From: Deltaproteobacteria bacterium CG11_big_fil_rev_8_21_14_0_20_47_16
GTDB lineage: Bacteria; UBA10199; GCA-002796325; 1-14-0-20-47-16
Reading direction: 5' to 3'
NCBI GenBank assembly: GCA_002796325.1
Contig: PCXA01000001.1
Coordinates: 1-64,000, forward strand
DNA length: 64,000 bases
In this document: positions 54,342 through 63,765 of the stretch, one piece after another
How positions within the stretch are numbered: the stretch's first letter is position 1
Layout of the letters: the number at the start of each line of letters is the position of its first letter
The notes under the pieces: model-generated
Databases searched by the model: none
The model's input: only the letters and a program-made list of their open reading frames with translations
Told to the model about the DNA's origin: nothing
Program-made: the position numbers and the translations under genes

Positions 54342-56015
54342 AAATGGCAGAAGCTTGATCACCGCAATACCGTATGATGCTGCGGAAAACACCCATGCAT
54401 ATACCGAATAATGGTGGCTAGCGCCCACAACCCAAGCGGGCACCATCACCAGCCCCACAAATACGAGACTTGTGACAAGCCCTGCAAGTTGCACCAAAAT
54501 TTGTGGCTGTTGACTTTCAAGCCACATATCCGAAGTATCCACAAAAACAATTGGTGCCATCCAGCGCCAACCAAATCCCACACCAACAACTTCACGACCA
54601 AAATACTTCACTGCAAACCCGTGCCCCAACTCCTGCATCACACCCACAATTAAAAGGAATGGTAATAAACTTAAAAACTGGGTTGGTGGATATTTGGGAA
54701 GCAATGCAATAATCGCAGGTGTCATTATCGAAAAACCAATCAGACCTGCTGCCGCAATTCCCGCTTCAACAACCAAAGCAGGTACCGAAAATAAGTGTCT
54801 TACAATCCGCTGATGCCAACGCGCAAACCACTCATCTACGTGTCGCTTCATAACAACAACGGTTAATGCTTTCTTTATTCGCGCTGTTGCCTTCGCCAGA
54901 GGTGGCAGGCGCACGAGCAACTTCTGTGCGGATTTATTCCATGCAGAACTTTCTAAAAATCCCGCATTACCCAAACCACCCACCACCTCTGCAATAGCTT
55001 GAGGTGTAACGCTTTTATATTTTTCAAAGTACACTTGCGACAAATCTCGCAAGGTTCGAGTCCCATCTAATAAGTCCCATAAGAACTTTCCTTCGGGAGT
55101 CAGTCGATAATAGGTGCCCGCCATCGTGTTTTTCAAAACTACGGCTTCGCCGCGTTCATCCTGTCGAACAACCTGCTCTACAACATCAGGATTCCGCTTT
55201 GGCCGATCACGCAATCGCAGTAATTCCATCATATGAGATGCGAGCTGCCGATCTGTCAAAACGGCATCGAACAGATCTTGTTTTCCAACGGCTAAAATTT
55301 CACACACATCACGGCTGATAACAGCCGCACTTCGCGTACTACTTGCCAGCAACGATGCCTCCCCAAACAACGCACCCGGAAACAATGTGGCCACCTTCTT
55401 TTCTTCGGACGCCCTCTTCAAGACCACATCCACAGAACCCGATTTTAATAAGTAGCAGTAATGTCCCCTGTCTCCTTGATCGATAATTGTAGTGTTGGGC
55501 TGTACCCGCAACAGCTTGAGTCGCTTAATAAGAGCATCGACCTTATCTTGTGGCAGCACCGAAAATGGGCTTGATCGCTTGATAAAATTAAGGAGTAGAA
55601 TTTTTTTTGCCAAGGCTTCGAGCTTAAGACGTACCGGCGGATGCTCAGCGCACATGCGATCTAAATCTTCTACAGAAATACTAAACGCGGTAACTGCAGT
55701 TAATGCGGTAATTGTTGCGGTGCGGGGAGTGTTGGGAATGGCAACGGCCACCTCCCCAAACATATCTCCCTTGCCCAGAGTCGCCAGAACAACCGTGTCT
55801 TCCTTTGATTGGCATGTCACCCGAACTTCGCCAGATACAATTACAAAAAGACGTGTTCCTGGCTCTCCCTCTTGGATAATCACTTTTCCAGCATCAAATT
55901 GCTCTTCTCGTGCAAGCTTCGAAAGGCCCATCAAAATTTCGGTTGGAGATCGTGCAAACTCTGGAACTCCCGATAAGAGTCGGCTGCGCGCCATAATTTG
56001 CTGAAGGCTTATCAT
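54324..56015 (-). CDS. Two cNMP-binding domains + PqqD-like + degenerate M50-like membrane domain
   Basis: A 563-residue protein. Domain order: cyclic-nucleotide-binding domain 1 (about 15-135, GEVAVAIPNTPRTATITA), domain 2 (about 145-260, GEASLLASSTRSAAV), a PqqD-like chaperone domain (about 280-365, YRLTPEGKFLWDLLDGTRT), then four or five membrane helices. The membrane part has MQELGHGFAVKYFGREVVG and IVFVDTSDMW, as in M50-type peptide metalloproteases. The first His of HExxH is replaced by Gln (QELGH), so catalysis is doubtful. It overlaps the cyclase gene by four bases, so it probably senses its product. Confidence 0.8.
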   Translation of the reverse strand: MISLQQIMARSRLLSGVPEFARSPTEILMGLSKLAREEQFDAGKVIIQEGEPGTRLFVIVSGEVRVTCQSKEDTVVLATLGKGDMFGEVAVAIPNTPRTATITALTAVTAFSISVEDLDRMCAEHPPVRLKLEALAKKILLLNFIKRSSPFSVLPQDKVDALIKRLKLLRVQPNTTIIDQGDRGHYCYLLKSGSVDVVLKRASEEKKVATLFPGALFGEASLLASSTRSAAVISRDVCEILAVGKQDLFDAVLTDRQLASHMMELLRLRDRPKRNPDVVEQVVRQDERGEAVVLKNTMAGTYYRLTPEGKFLWDLLDGTRTLRDLSQVYFEKYKSVTPQAIAEVVGGLGNAGFLESSAWNKSAQKLLVRLPPLAKATARIKKALTVVVMKRHVDEWFARWHQRIVRHLFSVPALVVEAGIAAAGLIGFSIMTPAIIALLPKYPPTQFLSLLPFLLIVGVMQELGHGFAVKYFGREVVGVGFGWRWMAPIVFVDTSDMWLESQQPQILVQLAGLVTSLVFVGLVMVPAWVVGASHHYSVYAWVFSAASYGIAVIKLLPFLRKLF

Positions 56016-57925
56016 GCCGTTACCTTAACCTCTGCAAGAGGAAGAGTCCAGCTCACCGTATATACCTTAACAAACTCGGTCTTGCCTTTGACCTGAATGG
56101 TGTCCACATAACGCGACTGTATTTCAGCTCCTGCAGCCTCTGCCGTTGCCTCACTGAGTAAGATATCTGTACCCAACTCTTTATTGGCCCCCTCAAGACG
56201 TGATGCCAAATTCACTACATCTCCCATAACGGTATAATTAAGCCTATCGCGGGTGCCCATATTTCCCACCACCACAGGACCTGTATGAACGCCTATTCGC
56301 AATTTGAATTCGGCGACACCAAACTCCCTTTGAATTCGTGGAGCTAAATCATTCGCCTTTTGCTGTATAGTAATCGCTGACCTGCAAGCGCGCACTGCAT
56401 GGTCCGCCATTGGCAATGGTGCGCCAAAAACAGCCATGACTGCATCACCAATTAATTTATCAACATAACCGCCTTCAGCCATAACCGCCTGACAGATTGG
56501 ATCAAAGAATGTGTTCATGAGTTGCGTCAACTTCTCCGGCGCCATGTTTTCAGAAATTGTGGAAAAATTTTTAACATCGCAGAACAAAATTGTGCAATTT
56601 TTGCGTTGCCCTCCCAACTTCAGATTTTCGGGATGTTCGGTAAGTTCAGCAACAACACTCGGATGCAAATAGGCACGAAACGCGCGGCGGATCTGTCTCT
56701 TCTGACGCTCTTCGGTGAGACCACGATATACAATAACAATTGCAGTAAGAATCACACATTCCAAAAGTGGCATTGCTAAGGCGACAACATAACCCTGCTT
56801 AAACCAAAGCTGTGCACTCCATGCATAGACAATCATCACAACAAGACTTATCGCAACGCCGAGTAGCAATCGCGTGCTCAACAAAATGGAGCCCAACACA
56901 ATTGCCAGCAAGACAAGCATTGAAAGATTCCAATACTGTGTCACGGAACCCTGTCGAAGCAAGTCGCCTTTGTACAGCATATCTAACAAGTTGGCGCCCA
57001 CCACAACACCAGGCATATTCGGCGAAATGGGTGTGACTCGCAGGTCGTAAATGCCAACAGCGGTGGCACCAACCAACACTGTTTTATTAGCAAGCACATC
57101 CGGGGCCACCTGACCTGTCAACACGTCTGCTGCAGAAACCACTTTAAACATCTCCGAACCGCCACGGTAATTAATAAGGACCTCTCCCAACGGAGAAGTT
57201 GGAATTATCTGTTTACCAACAACAATACCTCCAACCACACCATTTTCTTTGGAAGTCACAACCGGCGCAAACCCACCTTGTTGCCGCGATAGCGCATTAA
57301 GCGCCATTGATGGAAACACATGATTGCGGTACCGCAGAACAAGCGGAACATGACGCAACACCCCATCATGGTCAGGAAAAGCATTAATATATCCTTGGGT
57401 CGCTGCGGATGCTGCTAGCTCTGGAATTGTGGCCACAATACCCGACGCCGCAATGAGTTGGGACGCGCCCAGATCAGGAAGGGCAACAGGCAAAATAGTT
57501 TCAAAACTCTTATCTAAGACTTTTTGAGAAAAATCAGCAGCAGCAACTTCTTGCGGCGTTTGATAAAAATAATATCCCAGAGCGACATTGCCTGCTCGGT
57601 TCACCGCCTGAGATAAAAGGTCGTCTCCAATAGACGCTTCAGAAAAAATGATGTCCAATGCGATTGTCTTGGGATGTGCGTTGGCAAGCTTTGTAACTAA
57701 TTGTGCAACGGTCTCGCGCGGCCAAGGCCAACGCCCTACATGCGACACACTTTTATCATCGATTGCCACCACAACAATATCGCCCGTAGGCTTAATAGGG
57801 CCGCGCCATAGAAAGCGCCAATCCAAGGATTTACTTTCCAACCAACGCAACGCAGGTGGATTGACCACAGACAAGCTGATGCAGGCAACCAGTGGTAATA
57901 CAATGAACAGAAGTCGTCGCATCAT
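56012..57925 (-). CDS. CHASE2-domain adenylate cyclase
   Basis: A 637-residue membrane protein with an N-terminal anchor and a periplasmic CHASE2 sensor (about 30-310; DWRFLWRGPIKPTGDIVVVAIDDKS, VGATAVGIYDLRVTP). Three membrane segments lie at about 330-405, then a class III cyclase domain (about 440-620). Catalytic features are the metal Asp in TILFCDVKNFS and in KLIGDAVMAVFG, and the block YTVMGDVVNLASRLEGANK. The Lys-x-x-Gly-Asp pattern favours ATP, so cAMP is the expected product. It sits in a four-gene unit with FecR and CNB proteins. Confidence 0.88.
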   Translation of the reverse strand: MMRRLLFIVLPLVACISLSVVNPPALRWLESKSLDWRFLWRGPIKPTGDIVVVAIDDKSVSHVGRWPWPRETVAQLVTKLANAHPKTIALDIIFSEASIGDDLLSQAVNRAGNVALGYYFYQTPQEVAAADFSQKVLDKSFETILPVALPDLGASQLIAASGIVATIPELAASAATQGYINAFPDHDGVLRHVPLVLRYRNHVFPSMALNALSRQQGGFAPVVTSKENGVVGGIVVGKQIIPTSPLGEVLINYRGGSEMFKVVSAADVLTGQVAPDVLANKTVLVGATAVGIYDLRVTPISPNMPGVVVGANLLDMLYKGDLLRQGSVTQYWNLSMLVLLAIVLGSILLSTRLLLGVAISLVVMIVYAWSAQLWFKQGYVVALAMPLLECVILTAIVIVYRGLTEERQKRQIRRAFRAYLHPSVVAELTEHPENLKLGGQRKNCTILFCDVKNFSTISENMAPEKLTQLMNTFFDPICQAVMAEGGYVDKLIGDAVMAVFGAPLPMADHAVRACRSAITIQQKANDLAPRIQREFGVAEFKLRIGVHTGPVVVGNMGTRDRLNYTVMGDVVNLASRLEGANKELGTDILLSEATAEAAGAEIQSRYVDTIQVKGKTEFVKVYTVSWTLPLAEVKVTA

Positions 57926-57927
57926 TA

Positions 57928-58734
57928 TTATTCACCAGGGGGAGTGGGGCTATCGCCCCCCGTCCCGGCATCGCTTGGAGTGTTGGTATTACCACCAGGC
58001 AAATATGGCAATTGAGGGGGTTGTTCTTGGTGTTGAGGCTGTGGCTGTATCTTTTCAGGCGTCTCAGAAAGCGCGCCAGCCCCCAATTGATTTAAAATAT
58101 CTTCAACACTTTCTCCATTCATAACATCTGAAAATTGCTTGAGTGCACTTGCCGTCACAGGCAGTGGTTTCGTTGGTGTTGGTCCTGAAATATCCGTCCA
58201 CTCACCGGTCTTTACCATCACCCCATTTTCTGGATTAGATTTGGCATAGGCCTTGAATGCACCGTTGAAGCACGCCATGCGCGCCGATTTTCCCGCCGCA
58301 TGAACAGCCACGTCCGTTCCACGAATACCGGCAACTGCGGTGGGCGTTTGTAACTGCACGTCGTTTGTTTTCAAGTCACCCGGCTTGTCAACAATAGCGC
58401 GCACTGTCCCATGTACAATATCGTAGACACTACTCCGCTCAGCTCTCTTCTTATTGTAGAAATGCTCAGTAACAAGCACCTTGGTATTGGCACCTAGAGT
58501 TAGAAGCGTCTTATCGTTGAACAAAATTTTGAGCTTTCCATTGTGAGTTTCGAGCGTATCCATCTTATGTACATCCGCCCCAAACTTCGCTTCAACTGGT
58601 GCATTTGATATCTGTTGAAGCGTTGCTGCACCCGAAACCAAAACAACATGCCCAACAGTTGCCTCTGCATGTACAACCTGCGGCACCATCATCACCAGCG
58701 CAACCAAAAAAATTCGCCTAATATGCGACACCAA
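57928..58734 (-). CDS. FecR-domain periplasmic protein
   Basis: A 268-residue protein with a signal peptide (cleavage after VVHA) and a FecR domain (VGHVVLVSGAATL, DTLETHNGKLKILFNDKTLLTLGANT, LQTPTAVAGIRGTDV). The C-terminal 60 residues are a Pro/Gln-rich disordered tail. Such FecR proteins often neighbour CHASE2 cyclases and are thought to signal with them; here its stop is two bases from the cyclase start. It overlaps the upstream gene by 17 bases. Confidence 0.85.
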   Translation of the reverse strand: MVSHIRRIFLVALVMMVPQVVHAEATVGHVVLVSGAATLQQISNAPVEAKFGADVHKMDTLETHNGKLKILFNDKTLLTLGANTKVLVTEHFYNKKRAERSSVYDIVHGTVRAIVDKPGDLKTNDVQLQTPTAVAGIRGTDVAVHAAGKSARMACFNGAFKAYAKSNPENGVMVKTGEWTDISGPTPTKPLPVTASALKQFSDVMNGESVEDILNQLGAGALSETPEKIQPQPQHQEQPPQLPYLPGGNTNTPSDAGTGGDSPTPPGE

Positions 58735-60043
58735 AGGTCACCCCCACAAGGTTACGGTCATAGGTAAAAAATGCCTGATTGGAATTTTCGTTCCAATAAT
58801 TATAGTGCAACGTCACGTCCATGTACTTGAAAAACTTTCGCGTCAAATTAGCGCCCGCCATATACAGGGTGTCCTTTCGACGGGTGCCGATAACAGAATC
58901 CACATTATTAAAGTTTTTATCGAAGGTGAAGCTGCCAAACACATATAAATCCATTTGCCATGGCAGTGGCAGCAATCCGGATGCAACAATTGTGTTAGCG
59001 TGGTAATCCCAGTCATTACCACTCGCCCAATTCTTTTCATAATTATAGGCCAGCGCAACATAGTGTTTCTTGTCGTTGAAAAATACGTACTGAGTAATCC
59101 CCGGCAACAAATTCCAGGCGTCACGATCTTGAGGGTTGTTGGTCACTGTTTGAAAAAAGTCATCGTAGGACGTTGGCATGCCAATTTGGGTCAACATGCG
59201 ATTCATCCAAAAATAAGTTACATTGGGATTGACCGCCACAACCCCCAAAAACTTGGTCGAACCCAACGTCGAAAACTCATACGTGGTGGGAATACCCATC
59301 GTCCAACGACCTTCTATGAACTTATTTTGCAATCCAATGTGCGCAAGTCCATAGTTAAACCCAGTAAGGCGTGGATGTAATGATTGATAGTAAAAAGCCT
59401 CAGGCGTAATCTTGAGATGTTTTGTATCAACAACATGATAGCCGCCGCCCCCCCGTAGTGCAAACTCTGCATCGCGCGAATCTGACGGAAGGTTGGCCAA
59501 GGCCAGATTATCAGGGTTAAGCGAAACGTTGCTGTCGTACGACGTTGAATAGCTGGCATACACATACCATCGCTTCGATTCTCCCACAGCTACCGATTGG
59601 ATTTCTTCTCCTGAATCAATATTGCGCACATAACTGCTTGAGAGGTTATCAATATCACCCGGTGGCGCCAACTCCTGCGCGCGCACAAAATCAGATCTGG
59701 CCTGAGTCATTTGTCCAATGCGATACAACGACAACCCACGATAGAAGCGGGTTGCCGACGCAACATCTCCCAGAGCAATCGCAGCGCCAAACGCCTGTTG
59801 AGCGGCTTCGTAGCGTCCAAGCTGATATTCCGTCATGCCCAAAAAATGCTGGGCCTTTTGTAATTTGGGGTTAAGCGACACCGCTTTTGAAAAGTCCCTC
59901 TCAGCGCGGTTATAGTTTTGGTTGTTGTAGGCTAGAAGCCCTTCGGAAAAAGCAACTTCAGCACGACCGGCATCGTCCGCAGCTAGAGCTGAGGCTGAAA
60001 TGAGCAGTGCAAGCAGAACAACTATCCCCCATTGGCAACGCAT
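58718..60043 (-). CDS. Outer-membrane protein with N-terminal TPRs and beta-barrel
   Basis: A 441-residue protein with a signal peptide (cleavage after SALA). Three TPR units (about 25-140: YNRAERDFSKAVSLNPK, YEAAQQAFGAAIALGD, MTQARSDFVRAQELAP) precede a strand-rich region (about 165-441) that ends NLVGVTFGVAY. Its terminal aromatic residue fits a barrel. The layout resembles SLAM-like TPR-barrel proteins, but I do not claim that family. It is the first gene of the signalling operon and could relay an outer-membrane signal to FecR. Confidence 0.7.
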   Translation of the reverse strand: MRCQWGIVVLLALLISASALAADDAGRAEVAFSEGLLAYNNQNYNRAERDFSKAVSLNPKLQKAQHFLGMTEYQLGRYEAAQQAFGAAIALGDVASATRFYRGLSLYRIGQMTQARSDFVRAQELAPPGDIDNLSSSYVRNIDSGEEIQSVAVGESKRWYVYASYSTSYDSNVSLNPDNLALANLPSDSRDAEFALRGGGGYHVVDTKHLKITPEAFYYQSLHPRLTGFNYGLAHIGLQNKFIEGRWTMGIPTTYEFSTLGSTKFLGVVAVNPNVTYFWMNRMLTQIGMPTSYDDFFQTVTNNPQDRDAWNLLPGITQYVFFNDKKHYVALAYNYEKNWASGNDWDYHANTIVASGLLPLPWQMDLYVFGSFTFDKNFNNVDSVIGTRRKDTLYMAGANLTRKFFKYMDVTLHYNYWNENSNQAFFTYDRNLVGVTFGVAY

Positions 60044-60101
60044 ATTCTGGCAGTATTATATTCACGACAGCAAAACAATTGCTTTGTTCAGTTGTGGGTG
60101 A

Positions 60102-60632
60102 TCATCGACATAAGGAATATTCGTATGGCGCAATTTCGAAATGATCCGAAATGTTAATTTGAATACCATGGGTAGGGTACGAAAACGCAATATCAACCAG
60201 ATTGCTTCCGTTACAATGCGGCGTTGCATAGACATCCCCGACAGCGGTTTCGAACACCATCGTCCCCGATGAAAGCCTGTGTTTGTTTTCTTGTAAGACC
60301 GTCAGCAGCGAGGTGGATATCCGCCAAGCGGCATCGAGCTTAAGCTGTGCAATCATCCAAATATCCTTATCTCCCTCTGGATATTCGTGACTTGCTTCAC
60401 GGTACACATCCAGCGACGTGCCATCTGCAAACCGGCGCAGGATACTATGTACCCAGCGTCCTGGAATTTCAGCAACCGATGTGCGAACTTCGCAGGCGGG
60501 ACGTGACTTATTTGGCGTCGGGTCAGCCTCTTTTTGATGGCATCCCGTATCAAAAGACTGGGTAAGTCGAAATGCGCTGCTTGTACGCTCAATTCGTGTG
60601 AATAATAACCGTCGTGAGGCTGTGTCTGCCAT
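60102..60632 (-). CDS. Hypothetical protein (176 aa)
   Basis: A soluble protein of unknown family. The N-terminal 60 residues are basic and irregular. The central part (GRWVHSILRRFADGTSLDVYREASHEY) and the end are more ordered. No signal peptide or membrane segment. It is divergent from gap and read toward the signalling operon, but 58 bases separate it from the TPR-barrel gene, so it may be independent. Confidence 0.6.
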   Translation of the reverse strand: MADTASRRLLFTRIERTSSAFRLTQSFDTGCHQKEADPTPNKSRPACEVRTSVAEIPGRWVHSILRRFADGTSLDVYREASHEYPEGDKDIWMIAQLKLDAAWRISTSLLTVLQENKHRLSSGTMVFETAVGDVYATPHCNGSNLVDIAFSYPTHGIQINISDHFEIAPYEYSLCR

Positions 60633-60753
60633 AAGGTCTCCTATAACTTATGTATCGTCCAAATCACCAAAAAGTTGTGTGGGCCCAAGTCTTGACCTGT
60701 CTATAGTATAGTGCTAGGCGGCGAACCGCATTTGACCCCACAAAGGAGCGTTT

Positions 60754-61761
60754 ATGGGAAAAATTAGAGTCGCTATTAATGGATTTGGGCGCATTGGCCG
60801 CAACATTGTCCGCCAAACCCTAACCAATCCTAAGGTTGAAGTCGTCGCGATCAATGATTTAACAGACGCTGCAACGCTTGCACACCTACTTAAATATGAT
60901 TCCATATTCGGCCCCCTTAAAGAGACTGTAACAGCAACGGATACCAGCATCACGGTTGGCGACAAAACATTCCAAGTGACTAAAGAAAAAGATCCCACCC
61001 TTTTACCCTGGAAAAAACTTGGCATCGATATCGCATTAGAATGTACGGGGCGATTTACCAATAAAGAAGATGCAGCCAAACACTTGAGCGCCGGCGCCAA
61101 GCGCGTGATTATTTCCGCACCTGCCAAAAATGAGGACATCACAATTGTGATGGGTGTTAACAATGATCGCTTCAATCCCGAAACGGATTTTGTGATTTCC
61201 AACGCATCTTGTACCACCAACTGCTTGGCGCCATTTGCAAAGGTTCTGCATGAAACATTTGGAATTGAGCAGGGCTTCATGGTCACCATTCACAGCTATA
61301 CCAACGATCAACACATTATGGACAGTCCCCACAAAGATTTGCGGCGCGCACGTGCAGGCGCCATAAATCAAATTCCAACGTCAACGGGTGCAGCCAAAGC
61401 AGTTGGGCTCGTTTTGCCTGAGTTGAATGGCAAACTCGACGGTTATTCCATTCGTGTTCCCACACCAGACGTATCGTGCGTGAACCTGGTTGCAACGTGC
61501 AAGCGCGCAGTCACTGCAAAGGAAGTCAACGACGCCTTTAAAACCGCATCTAATGGCGCCTTGAAGGGAATCCTCGGATTTTCAGATGAGCCCTTGGTAT
61601 CCACGGACTACATTGGGTGCCCACTTTCTTCTATCATTGATGGACTCACCACCAAGGCCATGGGCAATGTGGTCAATGTGCTCTCTTGGTATGACAACGA
61701 AGCGGGTTTTTCTCACCGCATGGTCGACCTGACAGAGTTTGTTGGCGCCAAGATAGCCTGA
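60754..61761 (+). CDS. gap: Glyceraldehyde-3-phosphate dehydrogenase
   Basis: A 335-residue type I GAPDH with the NAD motif INGFGRIGRN and catalytic Cys153 in SNASCTTNCLAP. It oxidises glyceraldehyde-3-phosphate with NAD+ and phosphate. AAAGGAG precedes ATG 60754. First gene of a gap-pgk-tpiA-secG cluster; seven bases separate it from pgk. Confidence 0.97.
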   Translation: MGKIRVAINGFGRIGRNIVRQTLTNPKVEVVAINDLTDAATLAHLLKYDSIFGPLKETVTATDTSITVGDKTFQVTKEKDPTLLPWKKLGIDIALECTGRFTNKEDAAKHLSAGAKRVIISAPAKNEDITIVMGVNNDRFNPETDFVISNASCTTNCLAPFAKVLHETFGIEQGFMVTIHSYTNDQHIMDSPHKDLRRARAGAINQIPTSTGAAKAVGLVLPELNGKLDGYSIRVPTPDVSCVNLVATCKRAVTAKEVNDAFKTASNGALKGILGFSDEPLVSTDYIGCPLSSIIDGLTTKAMGNVVNVLSWYDNEAGFSHRMVDLTEFVGAKIA

Positions 61762-61768
61762 GGATTTT

Positions 61769-62953
61769 ATGCACTCCATTACAGATCTTGATATTTCTGA
61801 AAAGCGTGTTTTCATTCGTGTGGACTTCAACGTTGCATTGGATAAAAAAACTGGTGCCATCGCGGATGACACACGTATTCGTGCAGCACTTCCAACGATT
61901 CAATATGCGCTCGCCCACGATGCCAAAGTCATCTTGGCTTCACACCTGGGACGCCCCAAAGGATCTGGCTTCGAAGAAAAGTATAGTCTAAAGCCTGTGG
62001 CAGAACGGCTTTCTGAATTATTGCCAAAGGTCGAAGTTGTTTTTCCAGAAGACTGTGTTGGCGACGGCATTCGCAAACTTACTCACGATTTAACTCCCGG
62101 AAAATTAATGTTGTTGGAGAACCTTCGATTCCACGCCGGCGAGGAAAAGAATGATCCTGCATTTTCAAAAGAATTGGCAAGCCTTGCGGATATTTATGTG
62201 AACGATGCGTTTGGGACTGCCCATCGCGCACATGCATCCACCGTTGGCATGGTTCAGTATTTCAAAGAAAAGGCAGCAGGCTTCTTGCTTCAAAAAGAGG
62301 TCGATTTCCTTTCTCAAATCACCAAAAATCCAACCAAACCGTACGTGGGAATCTTGGGAGGGGCGAAGATCACGGACAAATTGCCGGTTATTGAAAACCT
62401 ATTGGACCACGTCACAGCCCTCTGCATTGGTGGCGGCATGGCCTACACCTTTTTGAAGGCCAAGGGTGTTAACGTCGGCGCTTCGCTGGTTGATGACACC
62501 AAAGTCCACTCGGCCACCAAGGTTTTAAGGCGTGCGGACACCAAAGGTGTGCCCATCTACCTGCCCGTTGATAATGTTGTGGCATCTGGCCTGGAATCCG
62601 CTGACCCTCAAACCACGGCTGGCACCGATATTCCGGCAGGGATGATGGGCTTGGATATTGGCCCCAAAACGATCGCCCAATTTACTGAAGCTCTCAAATC
62701 TGCCAAAACTGTCTTTTGGAACGGGCCCTTAGGGGTTTTTGAAAATCCGAATTTTGCGGCGGGCACCCTGGCCATTGCACAAGTCTTGGCCACATTAACC
62801 GATGCCACCACGGTTGTGGGTGGGGGGGATTCTATCGCCGCCATTCACCAAGCGGGTGTGGCGGATAAAATCACCCACATCTCAACCGGTGGCGGCGCAA
62901 GCCTTGAATTTGTCGAAGGAAAATCCTTGCCGGGTATTAGGGCGTTGGGCTAG
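61769..62953 (+). CDS. pgk: Phosphoglycerate kinase
   Basis: A 394-residue PGK. VFIRVDFNVALDK and LASHLGRPKG in the N-domain bind 3-phosphoglycerate, and the C-domain nucleotide site includes VFWNGPLGVFE and VVGGGDSIAAI. It makes ATP in glycolysis (reverse in gluconeogenesis). GAGGA precedes the ATG. Confidence 0.97.
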   Translation: MHSITDLDISEKRVFIRVDFNVALDKKTGAIADDTRIRAALPTIQYALAHDAKVILASHLGRPKGSGFEEKYSLKPVAERLSELLPKVEVVFPEDCVGDGIRKLTHDLTPGKLMLLENLRFHAGEEKNDPAFSKELASLADIYVNDAFGTAHRAHASTVGMVQYFKEKAAGFLLQKEVDFLSQITKNPTKPYVGILGGAKITDKLPVIENLLDHVTALCIGGGMAYTFLKAKGVNVGASLVDDTKVHSATKVLRRADTKGVPIYLPVDNVVASGLESADPQTTAGTDIPAGMMGLDIGPKTIAQFTEALKSAKTVFWNGPLGVFENPNFAAGTLAIAQVLATLTDATTVVGGGDSIAAIHQAGVADKITHISTGGGASLEFVEGKSLPGIRALG

Positions 62954-62966
62954 AAACTTGCGCCTT

Positions 62967-63755
62967 ATGGCGACCGCACCTCGGACACCCTTAATTATTG
63001 GGAACTGGAAAATGAATGGTACCATTGGCGAATCTTTAAAACTCGTCACGGTGCTGATGCAATCATTAAAGGCCCCTATCGGATGTGAAGCGGCTGTCGC
63101 ACCTCCTTTCACCGCTTTGTACTCAGTTGGCGTCACACTACAAGAATCGGAATACCAGCTCGCGGCGCAAGATTGCTTTTGGGAAAATGCTGGTGCTTAC
63201 ACAGGCGAGATCTCGCCCGTTTTTTTAAAAGATTTAAGCTGTAGCTACGTTTTGGTGGGGCATTCTGAACGTCGTCAGTTTTTTGGTGAAACGGATGCAG
63301 CTGTTAATCGCAAAATTGATGCAGCACTGCGCAACGACTTAAAGCCGGTGTGCTGCGTGGGTGAAACGCTCGATCAATACAATGCAAAGGAAACGTACAC
63401 AGTAATTGAGCGTCAAATAAAGCAGGCGCTTGTTGGCATTGGTGCGCGCGATCTGGAGTCCATTGTCATTGCATACGAACCCATTTGGGCCATTGGCACA
63501 GGAAAAACAGCCACATCCGGATATGCCGCAGAGGTACATGCCTTTATTCGCAACCTCTTGGGCAAACTCTATGATGCGCCCACAGCAGATTTGGTTCGCA
63601 TTATCTATGGGGGCAGCGTGAAGACCTCCAACGCTGAAGAACTTTTAAGAGAATCTCAGATTGATGGATTACTAGTTGGTGGTGCCAGTCTCGATGGTGA
63701 GCAGTTTGCACAAATTATAAAGGCAGCCGAAGTCAAGGCTGTCGCAGCACAGTAA
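62967..63755 (+). CDS. tpiA: Triosephosphate isomerase
   Basis: The frame opens inside pgk at 62802, but the enzyme starts at ATG 62967 (before RTPLIIGNWKMNG), 262 residues. Catalytic Lys15 (NWKMNG), His in VGHSERR and Glu in AYEPIWAIGTG are present. It is 13 bases after pgk and ten bases before secG. Confidence 0.96.
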   Translation: MATAPRTPLIIGNWKMNGTIGESLKLVTVLMQSLKAPIGCEAAVAPPFTALYSVGVTLQESEYQLAAQDCFWENAGAYTGEISPVFLKDLSCSYVLVGHSERRQFFGETDAAVNRKIDAALRNDLKPVCCVGETLDQYNAKETYTVIERQIKQALVGIGARDLESIVIAYEPIWAIGTGKTATSGYAAEVHAFIRNLLGKLYDAPTADLVRIIYGGSVKTSNAEELLRESQIDGLLVGGASLDGEQFAQIIKAAEVKAVAAQ

Positions 63756-63765
63756 AGGAATTGTT

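Noticed and set aside
60692-60720. TTGACC near TATAGT as a gap promoter
   Set aside because: The distance between the two boxes is only about nine bases, and a 16-18 base spacer leads to no good -10.
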